DNA of 64,000 nucleotides. Origin: Ceratobasidium sp. AG-K (taxonomy: Eukaryota; Basidiomycota; Agaricomycetes; Cantharellales; Ceratobasidiaceae). Shown here piece by piece: positions 11,764-24,296 of this stretch. The notes under the pieces are model-generated. The model did no database searches. It had not been told where the DNA came from and was given only the letters and a program-made list of their open reading frames with translations. The translations under genes were made by a program, and so were the position numbers. Numbering within the stretch: the first letter of the stretch is position 1; every line of letters begins with the position of its first letter. The stretch is taken from positions 930,001 to 994,000 of the forward strand of contig JAWNGF010000005.1 in NCBI GenBank assembly GCA_037039685.1, read 5' to 3'.

Positions 11764-13958
11764 GTTCAAGTGTGGGTTGGTTAGGTGTTTGGAGTGATCT
11801 GGGTGGTGAGGCCAGCCGCCCCAGCCCGTTTTATGCACTTGCTCCGCAGCCGCATCGAAGTTTTAGAGTCTTCCGGTTTTCGTCGACAAGCCGAGGTCTT
11901 GGTCAAGTGTGGAGTAACGAGTCGCACAGCCGACTTCCAAAAGTAAGCAAGTGTAGTAATTCTCAGGGTCCCGTTTCAGGGTCCTGTCTAATTAGCCGGT
12001 TTGGGCCGGTTGCCGAGATACAGCTCTCCGCAGCGTACAGGCCAGGTGTACACAACGGAGGCCACCATACCGGAGGCTGTAGTTGCAACCAGACCGTCAT
12101 CTGCCGACTAGCAGACAGCGTACCTGAGCCACAACCTCCTATGTGCTATTATCGAACTCAGCTGACCTGTCACCAGGCGAATGACACAAAATGACTACCT
12201 CCGCCGGTTCACAGCATTCACTACTACCTCTCATTGGAATTGAATCGACCACTGCGTGCGCAGCAGATTCCTCTGCTCTACTTTCTGGCGGCGATAGTAG
12301 TCGTCGACGCTTGTCGGTGCCTGACCAACGATAATTCGCTTGTGCTGCGGCTGCTAGGCGAACAAGCACACGACCAGATTTTTTTGTCATTCTATTCCTA
12401 GCTCACTTGCCACCAAGCGGTTCGCGCGCCAGCATTACAAATCGATTATGAAGAGCAATACTTTGGCGGTCTCCATGACTGCGCAGCTGTACATGTAGGC
12501 TGCTCATTCGACGTGGCAATACGCTGGAATATTACTTTTTCAGCCCAACTCATGACAAGCTTACAAGCACTTGGCGCCAAATTCCTAATCCAGCCAAGGC
12601 AAGCGTCAGCGCTGTCCTCTTTACGGCCGCCGCACGTTACGCCCAGTCGTGCGACGCATAGCTCCATAATATGTGACGACGTACCATCAGAACGGCTGTA
12701 ATCCATTGCCCCACCTCGAGCTCCGCGCGCGCGTACAAAACCCGGGAAAGGAAAGACGGATTTAACCCGATAGCCGGTATGACGTATATTCCCGGAGCCG
12801 ATGCAGGTTGGTCATCACGCGACCATCGGGTGTAGTGCGGCTGTGATCGGATCGACGTTGCCCGTTCTGGGAGATTCGCGAGAGATCTGGACTGTTCGCA
12901 AGGGTGGATAATTCTCGCACATTCAATCATTTTCGTGGGCTAGACAATTCTTCAACTTCGTGGCTGGAACTTGTTGCATGTTCAAACATGTCGCCTCGTT
13001 ACGGATCATGCGTCCCCTCGGACGAACGGTTTGGCCGTATCTATTCGGTTCGAGGCCACCGGGGAAGCTCGAGGCCTCGCACGAGGCAAGAAGCACGGTC
13101 TGACTGGACCGGTACATTTCCCCGATTGGGAAATGATTTTTCATCATTTGGCCGGTGGCGCCCGCCATGGCTGTGGACGTGCCTGGATACTCTCGGTGAG
13201 GTCCGTTCCGAGTCCAACGTGTGAGTCGGTCGGCCAGGTCTGCCCACTACGTAATTTTGGGTGCCTAGTGTTCTATGGGAATCGTTCGCGGCGGGAGACG
13301 CTTGGGTGCCTGTCGATTTGGAGTTTGGGAGCAATTGCGCGGCCACCTCGGCTTACCCCTGAACCAAAGTTTACGGAGGAGTGCACTCCCGAATCGTTTG
13401 TTTGTGAGTAATAGATAACGTTGGCGTACGTTGGATTAACTTCTGTCACCGCAGCATTCCCGTACACGCGAGCCCTCACGAAAAAACAAAAATATGCTCA
13501 TCTCCGACTTGACCTTGCCCCCCAAAGGCAACACCCACCAACCCCAGGCGATCATCCGATCGTTTCGTGGAGCGATTTCATGTTTCGATCGCTTGGCTTT
13601 CTTTCCCTGTGTTCTACGGAGATAATTCGCCTAGGACCGTCGGCGCTTGGCTCGCTGGGTATTTCTTCACGCTGGGATCGTTCTGCAATGGCTTCCCGCC
13701 TGGTGGTCTCCTTCTCGACGATGTGGATTTCCCAACGACAGATTGTTCTAGGGCGGCTTTACTGTGTTGGACCTTCTATTGGGTGCGCGGACAAAGTCGT
13801 TCCGAGTGCGGATTTTGCTTGGCCAGGTGTTGCGGGGATCGGGGTATTTTGGGCATCGTTGGTCAGCACAGTCATCCTTGAGTCATCCTGTCTAAATTTT
13901 ACTTGTGCTCGTTTAGGAAAGTAATATTGTGACAAACAACACGCCTTCTTTGGCACAG
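11764..13958. other. Gene-poor stretch, possible decayed coding sequence in its right half
   Basis: From 11764 to about 12900 I see nothing gene-like. From about 12950 to 13900, open frames up to 167 codons overlap in several frames with scattered GT/AG sites, and pieces such as WEMIFHHLAGG look peptide-like, but no exon chain or family could be recognised. This may be a degraded gene. Confidence 0.35.
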
Positions 13959-14545
13959 CATCCAAACAATTGACAATACTGCTGTGCTCATTTCGCTCGT
14001 CTCAACTTGCGGTCGGCTCCTCGTTTCGGAGTTGTGTTTGAACACAAAAGACGTCATAGATGACTTGGACGAGCTCATGGATCTGCAGGCGCCCACTCCG
14101 GCTCCGATTGAAACCTCCCTGATACTCGTGTGAGCTTCATACACTATCTCGGGCATACATTGATCGGCCAACAAACATTCCCGTAAATCTTGGGCTTTCC
14201 TCTTGTGCGCTCGTACAAGCGCTTCACTATGAACTCGGACGGAGATGTACCGGATGCCGCCTTGAGCACGGGACCGAGATCCGCCGAGTACCGCAAGAGA
14301 GATATTGAGCTTTCCTGCTGGGAGGACGTCCCTTTCTTTGGTACAACCCGCATTAGCTACAGGCGCACGTGTCTCCGGTTATGGCGGAATCGAACAGGTT
14401 ATCTCGAAGCGCGGTTTGAACAAGGACCAGGGGCGGAGTAATTTGGGACCCCTTGGTGACTCTCAGAGATACAGCCCTCGACGACCGCCGATGCTACCAT
14501 TGATCTCAATTCAATTTGTGAGTACGTTTGATGACCGTGCTTGAT
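13959..14545 (+). pseudogene. Unrecognised coding remnant or unresolved small gene
   Basis: After an acceptor-like CAG at 13956-13958 there is a protein-like frame of about 57 codons (TAVLISLVSTCGRLLVSELC, then KDVIDDLDELMDLQAPTPAP) ending at a TGA overlapped by a GTGAGC donor near 14129. Further on, DVPDAALSTGPRSAEYRKRD (about 14237-14300) and ISKRGLNKDQGRSNLGPLGD (about 14400-14465) also look coding but are in other frames. I could not join them with confidence. It may be a real multi-exon gene of unknown family or a decaying one. Confidence 0.25.
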
Positions 14546-15265
14546 GCCACCAATTGGGCATAGCGACCCGGTCCCGTCAACCAGTCATTTCAGGGTGCTG
14601 AACAAGACTCCGAAATCAAGCTTTCATGCACCTTGCATCAACGTTTATCCGCAACCTTTCCACGAAATAATCGTGATGGATGAGACTTGCAAGAATGCAT
14701 CACGCCTTAGTGACGTGGATACATACCCTAAACATGGATCTCACTCGGCAGGCAATCACCGGCGAGCTGCCCACCGTACCATGGTCCATCCCCCCGGATA
14801 TCCCTGTACCTGACGAGGGACGGTCCCCTTTCCCAAGTCTACTTGATTTTTGGTAGGATGAATTGTTGTGGTATGTATGCGCTAGGAATTTAACCCACTT
14901 GTTCCGTAATTGTTCCCCTCTCTTTGTTAGGTTGTCGAACGTAGCTATGGATCCCTATGCAAAAGCACAAAAAGCGCCCCACAGTTGTCCGAATGTCCCA
15001 GGAGCTTGGTTTATTGGCGATGGCTGGTAGGATTGGCGTGTCGCTCTATTGATGGGCGGAATCCAGCTGGGTGGTGTTCCATTCGTATTTGACAGACTTT
15101 TATTTACATACTCTATCCCCTTAATTTCTATGACCTTTTATGCTCGTCAGCCTGGAAGCAGCTGTCGTTTGATGATAGGACATGTCTGGGTATACAGTAA
15201 ATACAAATACAAGTGGGTGTCCAGAGAATCGAGCGCCCGTAGCGCTACAGAATGCAAAAGGTAAA
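14546..15265. other. Intergenic
   Basis: No coding chain, RNA gene or mobile element is recognised between the unclear remnant and the tRNA. Confidence 0.45.
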
Positions 15266-15266
15266 T

Positions 15267-15366
15267 GACGAGTGCGAGATTCGAACTCGCGCTCCGAAGA
15301 ACTAGATTGCACGTGACTATTTCCCACGCCCTAGTCTAGCGCCTTAGGCCGCTTGGCTTACTCGCC
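15267..15366 (-). tRNA. tRNA-Leu-like gene with intron, unusual anticodon loop
   Basis: On the minus strand the ends pair as an acceptor stem (GGCGAGT with ACTCGTC, one G-U), followed by A as discriminator. The D arm (GCC-AAGCGGCCTAA-GGC) is that of leucine tRNAs. A T arm GCGAG-TTCGAAT-CTCGC is perfect, and the long variable arm (TTCTTCGGAGC) marks class II. The anticodon stem CTAGA/TCTAG encloses 28 nt, that is a 7-nt loop plus an intron of about 21 nt. Read normally, positions 34-36 are AGG, which is not a Leu anticodon; UAG lies one position too early. Position 8 is A rather than the usual U. It is either an odd functional gene or a tRNA-Leu pseudogene. Confidence 0.65.
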
Positions 15367-16174
15367 TTTCCGGGAACATCTTTCTGGCGCTTGACTGGGA
15401 TTACATAACTTTCCGAACTGGAACACACAGCTGCCTTTCTCTACAAAAATCCTGGGGTCTCGTTCGGCTCGTTCGGTTTCGGGATTAGGAGAGACGCTCG
15501 CTGGTCTCCCAAGCGCTCGTGACGCCTCGTGAGCACTCATGAGATATGTGCGCATTTTGCTCGTGATTGCTCGTGACTCCTCCTGAGCGCTTAGGAGTCG
15601 CCACGAGCTCGACGAGTACCTCCCGTTGATCCCGAGACCACACGAGATTCTCATTTTTTGCTGCAGTTGGATGGAATCGGCGTGATAAGGTGGTGGAACT
15701 ATGACCTTCTTATACAAAGTTTCTTTCACAAGCCAGTGGAGGTTTGATTTAACATCTCAGTGTTTCGTTCATGGACGACATAATCCGAGCGTAGAACCCG
15801 ACATGCTTCGGCGGCTGTGTGGCCTGAGAAACACGAAGGTCTAGCTACCGAATCGGTCGAATTAAAGTCGAATTATGGATGTGGCACTGAATTCAACGAG
15901 CCGGAGATTACTGAATATTCCCTTATATAGCTGCAATCGTGATCCAATTTTCTAACATATGGGTTGCATTACAATAAAATTAGCTATACACATAGTTGAG
16001 ACTGGTAATTATTGGGCGACCACGTTAGGTATCCTGCAACTTCTCTCTGGCTGCTGGTGGTTAGCTAATTTCAAACGGCTTAGCGCTCGCCGCGGTGTTT
16101 CCCTTCAATTGTTTCCCACATCGGTTCCCCAATCGCTGCGTCATTGACCATTATTATAATATTTTAAATCGGGC
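15367..16174. other. Intergenic with palindromic GCTCGTGA-type repeats
   Basis: Between about 15470 and 15615 the motif GCTCGTGA and relatives (CTCGTGAGC, CTCATGAG) recur, ending in a near-perfect palindrome CTCCTGAGCGCTTAGGAG. The rest, to the MYND gene, is AT-richer and shows no gene. Confidence 0.5.
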
Positions 16175-18155
16175 ATGAAACACTCGGGTAAAGCTGATCG
16201 CTGGGGTCCCAGTCTCGACGAGTTCCTTGGGTCAGTTCACCTCTACTTCCCTCCTAGAAGGCCCAGCCGCGAGCGAATCGATGAGTCATACCGAACATAC
16301 CAGGAAGCAGGCCAGCAATCTAGTGTCACTTGTACAGTGCTTGAGGATATTTTATTCCTCCCACAATACCCTGATAAGATCTTGGAGATTTGCTCACCTG
16401 ATCCAACCATGTGGCACACTCGCATGATTGAACCTGTCCTACGGTTGTTAAAAACGTATACCAAGGCCAACCGTGTAAGCTAATCTAACTCAACCTATGA
16501 TATTTGGTGATCGATTTTATTACAGCTATTTGACCATTATTTTGGGTTTCTATGCTTGCAAGTGCTTGTATTCGGCTTGCGAGCTGATACATGTGCCCAT
16601 TACCCGGATATGATATCCAGTAACGCGGACCCAGAGGACACCAATGTATTTGGCTATGGAATACGTGGCGCATTTCGAATCATCAATATTCTAGGTATAG
16701 GTCAGCGACACCGTATAGACGAGCAACATCAATCGTTTCTGTTATCAATCTTATGGGACTCGAGGAAATCCTTCTTTCGCGTATGCACTCACGTTCCCAA
16801 ATTGCGCGGATGGACCATACTGTTTGCTATAATATGGTTGCTTCCAAATCGATTTCACCTGCCTGGGTACGTCAAAGTCTACTGTGGCGCGCTTTATTGT
16901 GAGTACTAATGGAATTCATTCGCGTAGGGACGTGGAAGTATTTAGTCGGCTATACAATCTCATAGAACGCTATATGCTTGGTGCTAAAGAAGACGAGGAG
17001 TCTTACTTGATGATCGAACACATCACCGGGAGAATTAAAGTCATTCTACATGTTCATGGCATCACGCTTAATGAGCTACCTCCTAATCCTGAAGACGACG
17101 AGGAAGTCAGTTTGTTCCGTGACAGGCTTGCAAGTCAACTAGATGGCTTGGAACGTAGTTATTTTGACCGACGCACTGCACCTATGCTGCTCAAGTTTGT
17201 TATTCGGCACTACTTCCACTCTTCAAAACACTTGGATTCTGGCTCCCAGTTCTTTTTCGAGTCCATACTTGCTCGGCTGTGGAAGAAAATCGAAGACGAC
17301 CGGTGTCTATCGGATAGGACCTATAGGAAAGAAACGCTGGACCTTGCTATAGCCTTTTTTGATGAATCGTCACTGGTGTTTCAGTAAGCGCGATCATGCT
17401 GCTGTGAACTGCTTGAATATGCTAATATGTTGTATTTATAAAGCACGTTGGCGGCAATCGACAACGAGAAAAGCCAGAAAGAGGGTCGAAAGCCTTTCAA
17501 TATGCTTGCGGTATCCAAGTATTATGCAAATATCCTTTTTAAATCCAAGTGGGTCGACCTCATGGGAAGAGTATTGGTGCTTGCCACGTTAACACACGAC
17601 CCCATTCAAGACTCAATGATAAACATCGGTAGGTGAGGGCCTTCCTGTTAGATCTGGGCGCTGATTTGCGTACCAAGGCGCCCTATCACCGCGCCAGCAA
17701 CTACAATGCTTGTTAAATCACTTGGACATGGATTGCATGTTCTTCCAAAACCAGGATGGACAAATAGCTGATATCTTTCGTCCTTACTACCACGACTGGA
17801 AAAAGATATGCGGCTTCTGGGAATCGAGGAAAACCAACTTTCGATCCAGTCCGAATCCAGACAGCCGCTACTCCGACATTGAGGAGATGTGGGGGCGTCT
17901 CGGAGCAGCACTTAAATTCAAAGCACTGTCCGGCTATTGTGCCCACACTGGATGTCCAAATACGAATCTTGGTAACCAAGAATCCGATTCGATGCGAGCT
18001 TGTGGTGGGTGTCGGATAGCCCTGTACTGCAGCGAAAAATGTCAAAAGATGTGGGTTTCCCCAGTCTCTTGTCTCACTAGACATCACAAGCCAACTCATT
18101 TGTTATTCCTTTCAGGGACTGGGATCATGGTCATTCTCTGGAATGCCGAATATGA
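16175..18155 (+). CDS. MYND zinc-finger protein
   Basis: Six exons (16175-16474, 16526-16866, 16928-17383, 17444-17628, 17678-18050, 18116-18155) close in frame to 564 aa. The long N-terminal region is predicted helical and unannotated (QHQSFLLSILWDSRKSFFRV, VFSRLYNLIERYMLG, FVIRHYFHSSKHLDS). Its style matches the large MYND family seen in Rhizoctonia-like fungi. The C-terminus is a MYND finger: CAHTGC, then CGGC, LYCSEKCQK and, after the last intron, MDWDHGHSLEC, supplying the Cys/His zinc ligands. MYND fingers bind proline-rich partners and act as protein-interaction modules. The last intron splits the finger exactly, and the stop follows at once, so the finger is terminal. No SET domain is present. 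Cellular role unknown. Confidence 0.85.
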
Positions 18156-19255
18156 TCCTGCTCACGAATCGTCTCACTTACACGACCGTAGAAAGAAGGA
18201 TTTGCTCGTAGAGTTAATGCCACTTCCGCTCCATCCCAGTAAGGCTGACTTACGTAGCTACTATGGACTACTATGGGTGATCTTTGCGTTTGAGCTGTGC
18301 ACGAGCGTCGCTCACAGATGGCTATCTTAGTATGGTAAAGTGGATATGGACCGCGCGCACTCTTACGGCATGGTCACTCATCATAAGTGCAGAGGTTTGG
18401 TCCCTGTGAGTCAGAGGATTAACCTTTGATCCCTTCATTTATCCTTTCGTGAAGTGAGATGGTGCGTAAGATTTTTGATGCGATCACATGTGAAATTGGC
18501 AGGGGGTCGTTCAATGTAAATCCCGGGTAGACTCTTTTGGTGTGGTGCACTATCTCATTCGAGCTAGTCTTTCTTGCCTTTGTCTAGCGTCCGACTTCAT
18601 TCGTCACTGCTATCTCCTTTCAGAATCGAATTTCACCTATTGATGGGAAGGGGTATTCTGTTTTATATTACCTCCGTTCCTAGCTATTACGGAGTTGGCT
18701 AGCCTTGAGCAGCTCCTAGAGCTGTCCGACGATGGTTCACCGGTGCTCGGGTTTGTCCGTGACAAAATTTCGCTGTAGACTTAGGCTCGCTTCGCGCTTC
18801 TTCAATTCACCCTGTCAGGGGGTTGAGGGGTTCGCTTCCTATGAATGCAGCCAAAGATCGTGACTGAAGAAGGGAGCAGTTACTTCCATTTTAAGGTTTT
18901 GGTTTCGTTGGAAAGACTCCATGCGCTCGTCAACTGCTTATTTTGAGCACAATTCGGCCCGTTGTCCTTAGTTGTAGAAGCTGTTTCCAAGGCATGGTGT
19001 TGCCGCGCCGGGGCTTCAGCCGAGCGTTGTACGCCCAGGTATACACGCAGATTCATCACAGAAGAAAAGAAAAATACGCCCGCGAGTAAATCTAACACTG
19101 TACTGATCCAAACCTCTGTATGGGCATCCCAGATACTCGTCGTTTGGTGTTCCAAATGACCTGCTGGTTTGAAAGCACCTTGTCTTAATCGGGTATCCTG
19201 GAATGTGGGGGGCTTGCAATTTGTTCAACATAGTGACTTAGTAAAATTCGGGGCG
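18156..19255. other. Intergenic
   Basis: No gene recognised. A 91-codon minus-strand frame at 18880-19155 has no motif and no splice continuity with the F-box remnant next to it. Confidence 0.45.
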
Positions 19256-20923
19256 CTACATGAAACCTATGTGTCTACATGAACATGATGCAAATGATTC
19301 CCAAAGAAAGACATGTTCCCGTTGCACCCTGACCCATATCGTGTACACGCAGAGACCTCGTTGGATGCTGGTATTGTTGTCGTTGTAGGGAAGTATAAGG
19401 TCGTGCCCGAAGCAATTACCACTACGTCTCAGCATCAACGTTGCATTAAGTATAACAGTGTTTGGATACGAAAATAGTGACAACCCACCATTTCCCTCGT
19501 CTAACGTCACCGCACAATGAGCTGTAGCCCCTGGTTCTGGGAACTTGAACGATCTTTGTACGTAACCATGCGTGTTCGGATTGGTTCCAACGAATGCTTC
19601 TTCTAGAGCGTTTTGTAGTCCCATCGATCCCAACACTTTGTTAGATGGCTTGGAATGAAGAGAATACACCTGTCCGGTGAACTTGCATCTCGCAGTCTTA
19701 CGGACCCTTAGTCTGCGAGGGTTATAGTCCAAGATACTCACGCTAGGACGAAAGCCCGTTCGTACGACCAAGTGTTCGAGGAAACCCAACTCGGTGACTG
19801 AAATGTGAAACGGCAGTCAATGTAGCAGGTACTGTGACGCCATAACTCGCACGGAATGGGCGTGGCAAGGTCTAGCTTTCCATCCGGACTAGAGCCAGTA
19901 GCCCGGCTCTTGTCTATGACGTCCAAAAGTGCAGTAGACGACACAAAGAGGCTCCCGCAGTATCGAACACGAGCTGCAGAATGCACCCGGCCGATGCGCC
20001 GGTACATATTACAATCGAGGCGCATATAGCCACTACCAGACCTAGATTCATAGATTTTAGCCGGTGTATTGCATGTCGATATTGTTGGGACGTGTGCAGA
20101 GACAGAGTGCATTCAAGTAGGAGGTCAACCCTGATCTTGATCCCCAAGTTTCACTGCGACAAGATTTTGGCAGATCTGAAGATGAAACCTACTACGGACA
20201 CCAAGTGGCTCCGGTCCGTCAACGTAATGTTCAAACGCCAGTACCATGCCGTCGGAAGGTACTGCTATCGGATGGGGTCCACAGGTTGATATCGTTCGTA
20301 TGTGAATTTGGTAACTCTCGTGAAATACATCCATCCCTCCATAGTACGTGTACTCGACTTGCTGTAGCAAAACTAGCAAGTCCTATTCTGGGTCAATAGC
20401 AAACGATACCGCATCAAATTCCAACTTATACAGCCAGTATTTGTGCGCGGTTCCTCGATTTGAATCTGGTAATTGATCCAAGCGAACGAGACGAGTTGAG
20501 CCGCGAGTAAGATTGGAATTTGGCCCTTCTTTCCTATAACCACAGGCAAATACCCCGTCGCTAAACTGGAACATATGGATATCCCGGGGTAATAATGGGG
20601 CGAAAGGGGGCTGGGAAAGCACGGTTTGTTGCCAAGTATCCCTGCGCTTGCGTAGCGCTTCAACCTTGTCGGCGTAACTCAAATCATACCGCAGAACACG
20701 AGGTATAGCGTATCCACACATGTCTAGTTCGAGAATGTGCTAGATATATATGTCTTTTTTCACGATATCATGAAGCAAGTGGTACACATAGAGAAAGTGT
20801 TGGTCATGGCTACTACATGAACGAAAAAAGTGGGCTAACCTGCTGGCATCTTCGAATATCTAAAGGACCAGCGAGCGCAAGGATATTGCTAAGAATCTCG
20901 TGCGGAAGTACAGTGAACGACAT
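19256..20923 (-). pseudogene. Decayed F-box family gene
   Basis: The minus-strand ATG at 20923 opens an F-box (MSFTVLPHEILSNILALAG, then LDIRRCQQ), followed by a donor. The exon that should follow reads VYHLLHDIVKKDIYI, a TAG at 20742-20740, then HILELDMCGYAIPRVLRYDL, ADKVEALRKRRDTWQQ and so on to FAIDPE, a second TAG at 20385-20383, then DLLVLLQQVEYTYYGG. Both stops fall where Gln is expected. The acceptor before VYHL is also lost (TAT instead of TAG at 20790-20788). Farther on, LDLATPIPCELWRHS, SVSILDYNPRRLR and SFKFPEPGATAHC match the C-terminal part of the same family in shifting frames. F-box proteins recruit substrates to SCF ubiquitin ligases; this copy appears inactive. The exact 3' end is uncertain. 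Confidence 0.72.
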
Positions 20924-23900
20924 GTGTCGACTCGATGGTGGAAGCTGGCGGAGGGTATGCCATCACGTGCCTCATTCACCCCAGTTGTTGAATCGATTGC
21001 CTTGTTCCATCGATTCTACACAGATGTGTGCATCTAGCTTTTGTGTCTATTCAGTATTCATGGCCACACAAATACCACGCGCTCAAGTGAACTCACACAG
21101 CGCACTCACCTTGCATTCCCTTTAAGCCTCAATTGTAAAACAACCGCATGATTCGCGAAAGTACCAAACTACAACCAGTGTTCCCGAGGCCCCCCTCTCC
21201 CTTCGAATTCCAAAACGGTTTATAGAGACTAGAGCGGAAAGAAGCCGTCCCGGAGAAGGGCTCCGAAGCATCAGCCACTGGATGCGCAAGAACAGAAATA
21301 GACTGCTTCATACGAGCGGTCATCAGGCTGGAATGTTACTTTACTTGTCACGCCGCGGCAATTTTCCGACGCGATACCTAATCCCAGAGTGGAGGTGGGC
21401 ATGCCGGTGTGGAGGATAAGTGCAAAGTGGAGGTTCAGAAGTGGAGGTGGAGAGGCCAGATAGCCGCGTGAGTGACCGAATGGCGCCCATGGGTTATGCG
21501 TTTGCTCGATCCAACCTCGATTCTCGATCGATTAATCGGGGGCTCGTGGTACAGCGAAACGACGTCACAGGGTGAGGCGTTTTCAACCACAGCAGGCTTG
21601 ACAGGTGAAACCGGCTAGACATCCTACTCATCCCGGCCCAGATGCGGACTGGCTGGGGTAAGCCGGCTTTCGGCGAGTGCTCTGGTCGCGGTTTCAAGTC
21701 GTTGCTTACTCTCATGCTCGGTATTGACAAAATTTCGGTAAAAATTGCGCTCGATTTCGGTACACATTTAACTACTCAACGTCAATAACAAGCCCACTAA
21801 CCGGAGCAGAAATACGCTGAACAGCCTGAAAGAACGCGAGTCCGTTTTAAGGTCCTACAATTTGAAATTTTGCGATTCGGAGGCCGCGAAGAGCGGTCCC
21901 GGTCACTTGAGCGTCAAGTCGAAGCGCATTGCACCAGAATGCTTGCGTGTCGAGAACTGACACTCCGGAGAGGCCTTCGGGACGGAACGTAACGCAGGTC
22001 GCATAATTTTCCTGCTCTCTGGTCGGAGGTATGATTGCAAACGGAAACACGCCTAGGTCGTGAGGAGAGGAGGGTGTGAAACAGAAAAGGTTTGAGAGCA
22101 AGGCAATGACATTCACAGCACTAGTGGGTGCATTTGGTATCCGTGATATCGTTTTCACACACCACGTGTTTATATCAATAGCATCCCACCGATTTGTTGC
22201 CGGCCACACGTAGAATCGTCCAGCCTGCCTATAACGCCCGGTATTTCAGACCGGTTTGTGACTCGATCAAAAGTCGTGCACTGTCACGGCGCCTTCTTGT
22301 GTTGAGGTACCAGCTTATAAATGCCAAAGATCTGATTACTGTTGCTCAGGTCCTGACACGATCCAGACTACGTTGTATGCGCGTAAATTAGTCATGCACG
22401 CACACTGCCAAGAGAAACAACCTATTGCACAATCGATCCAATAATGCAAGCTCAATAAGTCTTCCAAAACGAGATACCTAGGCGTCTAGTAAAAGCGGCC
22501 CATGACTTTGCGCGGCTGGCGGTTGGCGGGTAGCGTTTAGAACTCCCGCTGGCTACGTAGATCTCCCGCTTCGGAACACATGAGCCACGGTACGAATTTG
22601 GCCGAGTTGACCGGGAAAAAACGGCCTCTGCTTTCCTTGTGTCACATACTATCCTGATACAAGGGACACGTATACGTGACAGTCTCGTGGCCAGCGCGGT
22701 GGATACACGTCCGATGTAGCTGCGCGGCCTCGGTCGAACGAGATATACGAATGCGTAGAACATTCTTAATAGACGATCGTACGAGGCACATCCCAATGAT
22801 ACACTGCCCAGTAATGGATCCACGATTGATTTCGAACTATACACAGTCTAGCATAGATCCGACAACTGCGCTCGACAAGAATAAAGGTTAACTGAGCGCC
22901 AAACAATTCGACTCCAAGACCCAACACCGCCACTCATTCGGCCTCGGGGGTGTCAGGGGATGGGCCGACCCTCACCCGGCCCCGGCACTTGGGCGGCAAT
23001 TATACGCGTATGTGTATCTAGGCACAAGGAGTGTATTGGCCAGGGTTGGGCTATGAGAAGAGCGCCCCTTCTGTTATTGTGCGCAGTGATGGGGCTATAT
23101 GCACGGTTGAGCGGCAGGGAGCGAAACGCGCGCGGAGGATGTACCTAAGCAGTCGTCCAGGCGATCCGCGACGCGTAGGGCTGTGCGGGACTGGACTGGC
23201 GTCGATCAGAATGTAACGTTTTGCCCAGGGATATCCCGTCACTTTGCTCGTCCGCAAGTCGCCAAGCTGAAAGGGGCAGCGGCGAGTCTTGAGGTTACAG
23301 CTATCTGAACCCCGATGAGATCTCGGGCTCGGGTACGCACCTCCAAGGTCTAAATTTACCCGGGGATGAGAGACCGGGCCCGTGTTTTCTGCCAATCACA
23401 GGCTGTCTGTCCTCCCCACAGCTGTCTTTTAGATGTAAAAAAGTCAATCGCGAGGCGTCACAAAGCGTGTGACCCTCGCCGCTCAGTCTGCGGGGTGGTC
23501 ACACAGGCGTGCATTCCATCGGGAGATGGCTCCGCCTTTTGATTCATCCATGATTACCCTCGAGGCTGAAGACCGCCTGCGTTGCGGGCTGGAGCTGTAA
23601 CAGACTCCGGTGGTATCCGACAGTGGCTGAAGATTGGACGCAGCGAGTGCGTTGCATGACGTCGATATGGGAGCATTTGTTGCAGAATTGAATTTAGAAA
23701 ATAGAGGAACTGAAATGAGAAATGCTGGAACCAGAACGATTTGTCAGTCAGAAGAGTCTAATGAATTGGGCAGCGACGATCATTTCAGCCGCGGGCGTCT
23801 TGGCCCGTCCTGCCGAGACCACGCAAGCTGGAACAAAACTGGAACCCAGAACGGGTTTGAGGGTAAACGCTAGCCTCGAGTCATGGGAAGGGGGGCAACC

Positions 23901-24255
23901 ACCGCGGCATTTTGTCAGGCAGTTTTTGTAGGCGGCAGATGTGCAACGCGCGCCGATCCGCCAGAGGCTGTCAGTAAAGCCAAATTCTTGATCAGGGTGT
24001 TTCGTGCCGCGGCTTGGATGCATCCCCCGTCCCACCGATTGTATGCACTCGATCCATGGCAGCCATGATTCGAATGACGCTGCAGTGCCGGGCAATGCAC
24101 ATGATAGAGCCCAGAAAATGATAGCGCAGCAAGCAATGCGTATTCAGATGGCTGGTCTGGGGGTTGGCACGGTGACCGGGGTCTTGTGACTCAGCGTCAC
24201 GCGCGGGTGATGACGAGATCACCTTGTTACTGTGCTCAGTCAGAACGAGAGGCTT
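20924..24255. other. Gene-poor region
   Basis: Several open frames of 60-130 codons occur (for example minus strand 21847-22209 and 22452-22844) but none has a motif or joins to others. Near 21391-21455 the string GTGGAGG occurs about six times at irregular spacing. No tRNA or transposon gene is seen. The region may hold decayed coding sequence. Confidence 0.4.
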
Positions 24256-24264
24256 TATAAATAA
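24256..24264 (+). promoter_or_regulatory. TATA-like element before the Zn2Cys6 gene
   Basis: TATAAATAA lies 33 nt upstream of the ATG at 24297. That is close for a TATA box, so either the leader is very short or translation starts at this ATG after a different promoter. Sequence and position are the only evidence. Confidence 0.35.
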
Positions 24265-24296
24265 TTCTGGCATGTCCAGCCGAGGGGCCACACAAC

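Noticed and set aside
21847..22209. 120-codon minus-strand open frame
   Set aside because: No motif, no splice continuity and no neighbouring exon; kept only as part of the gene-poor region.
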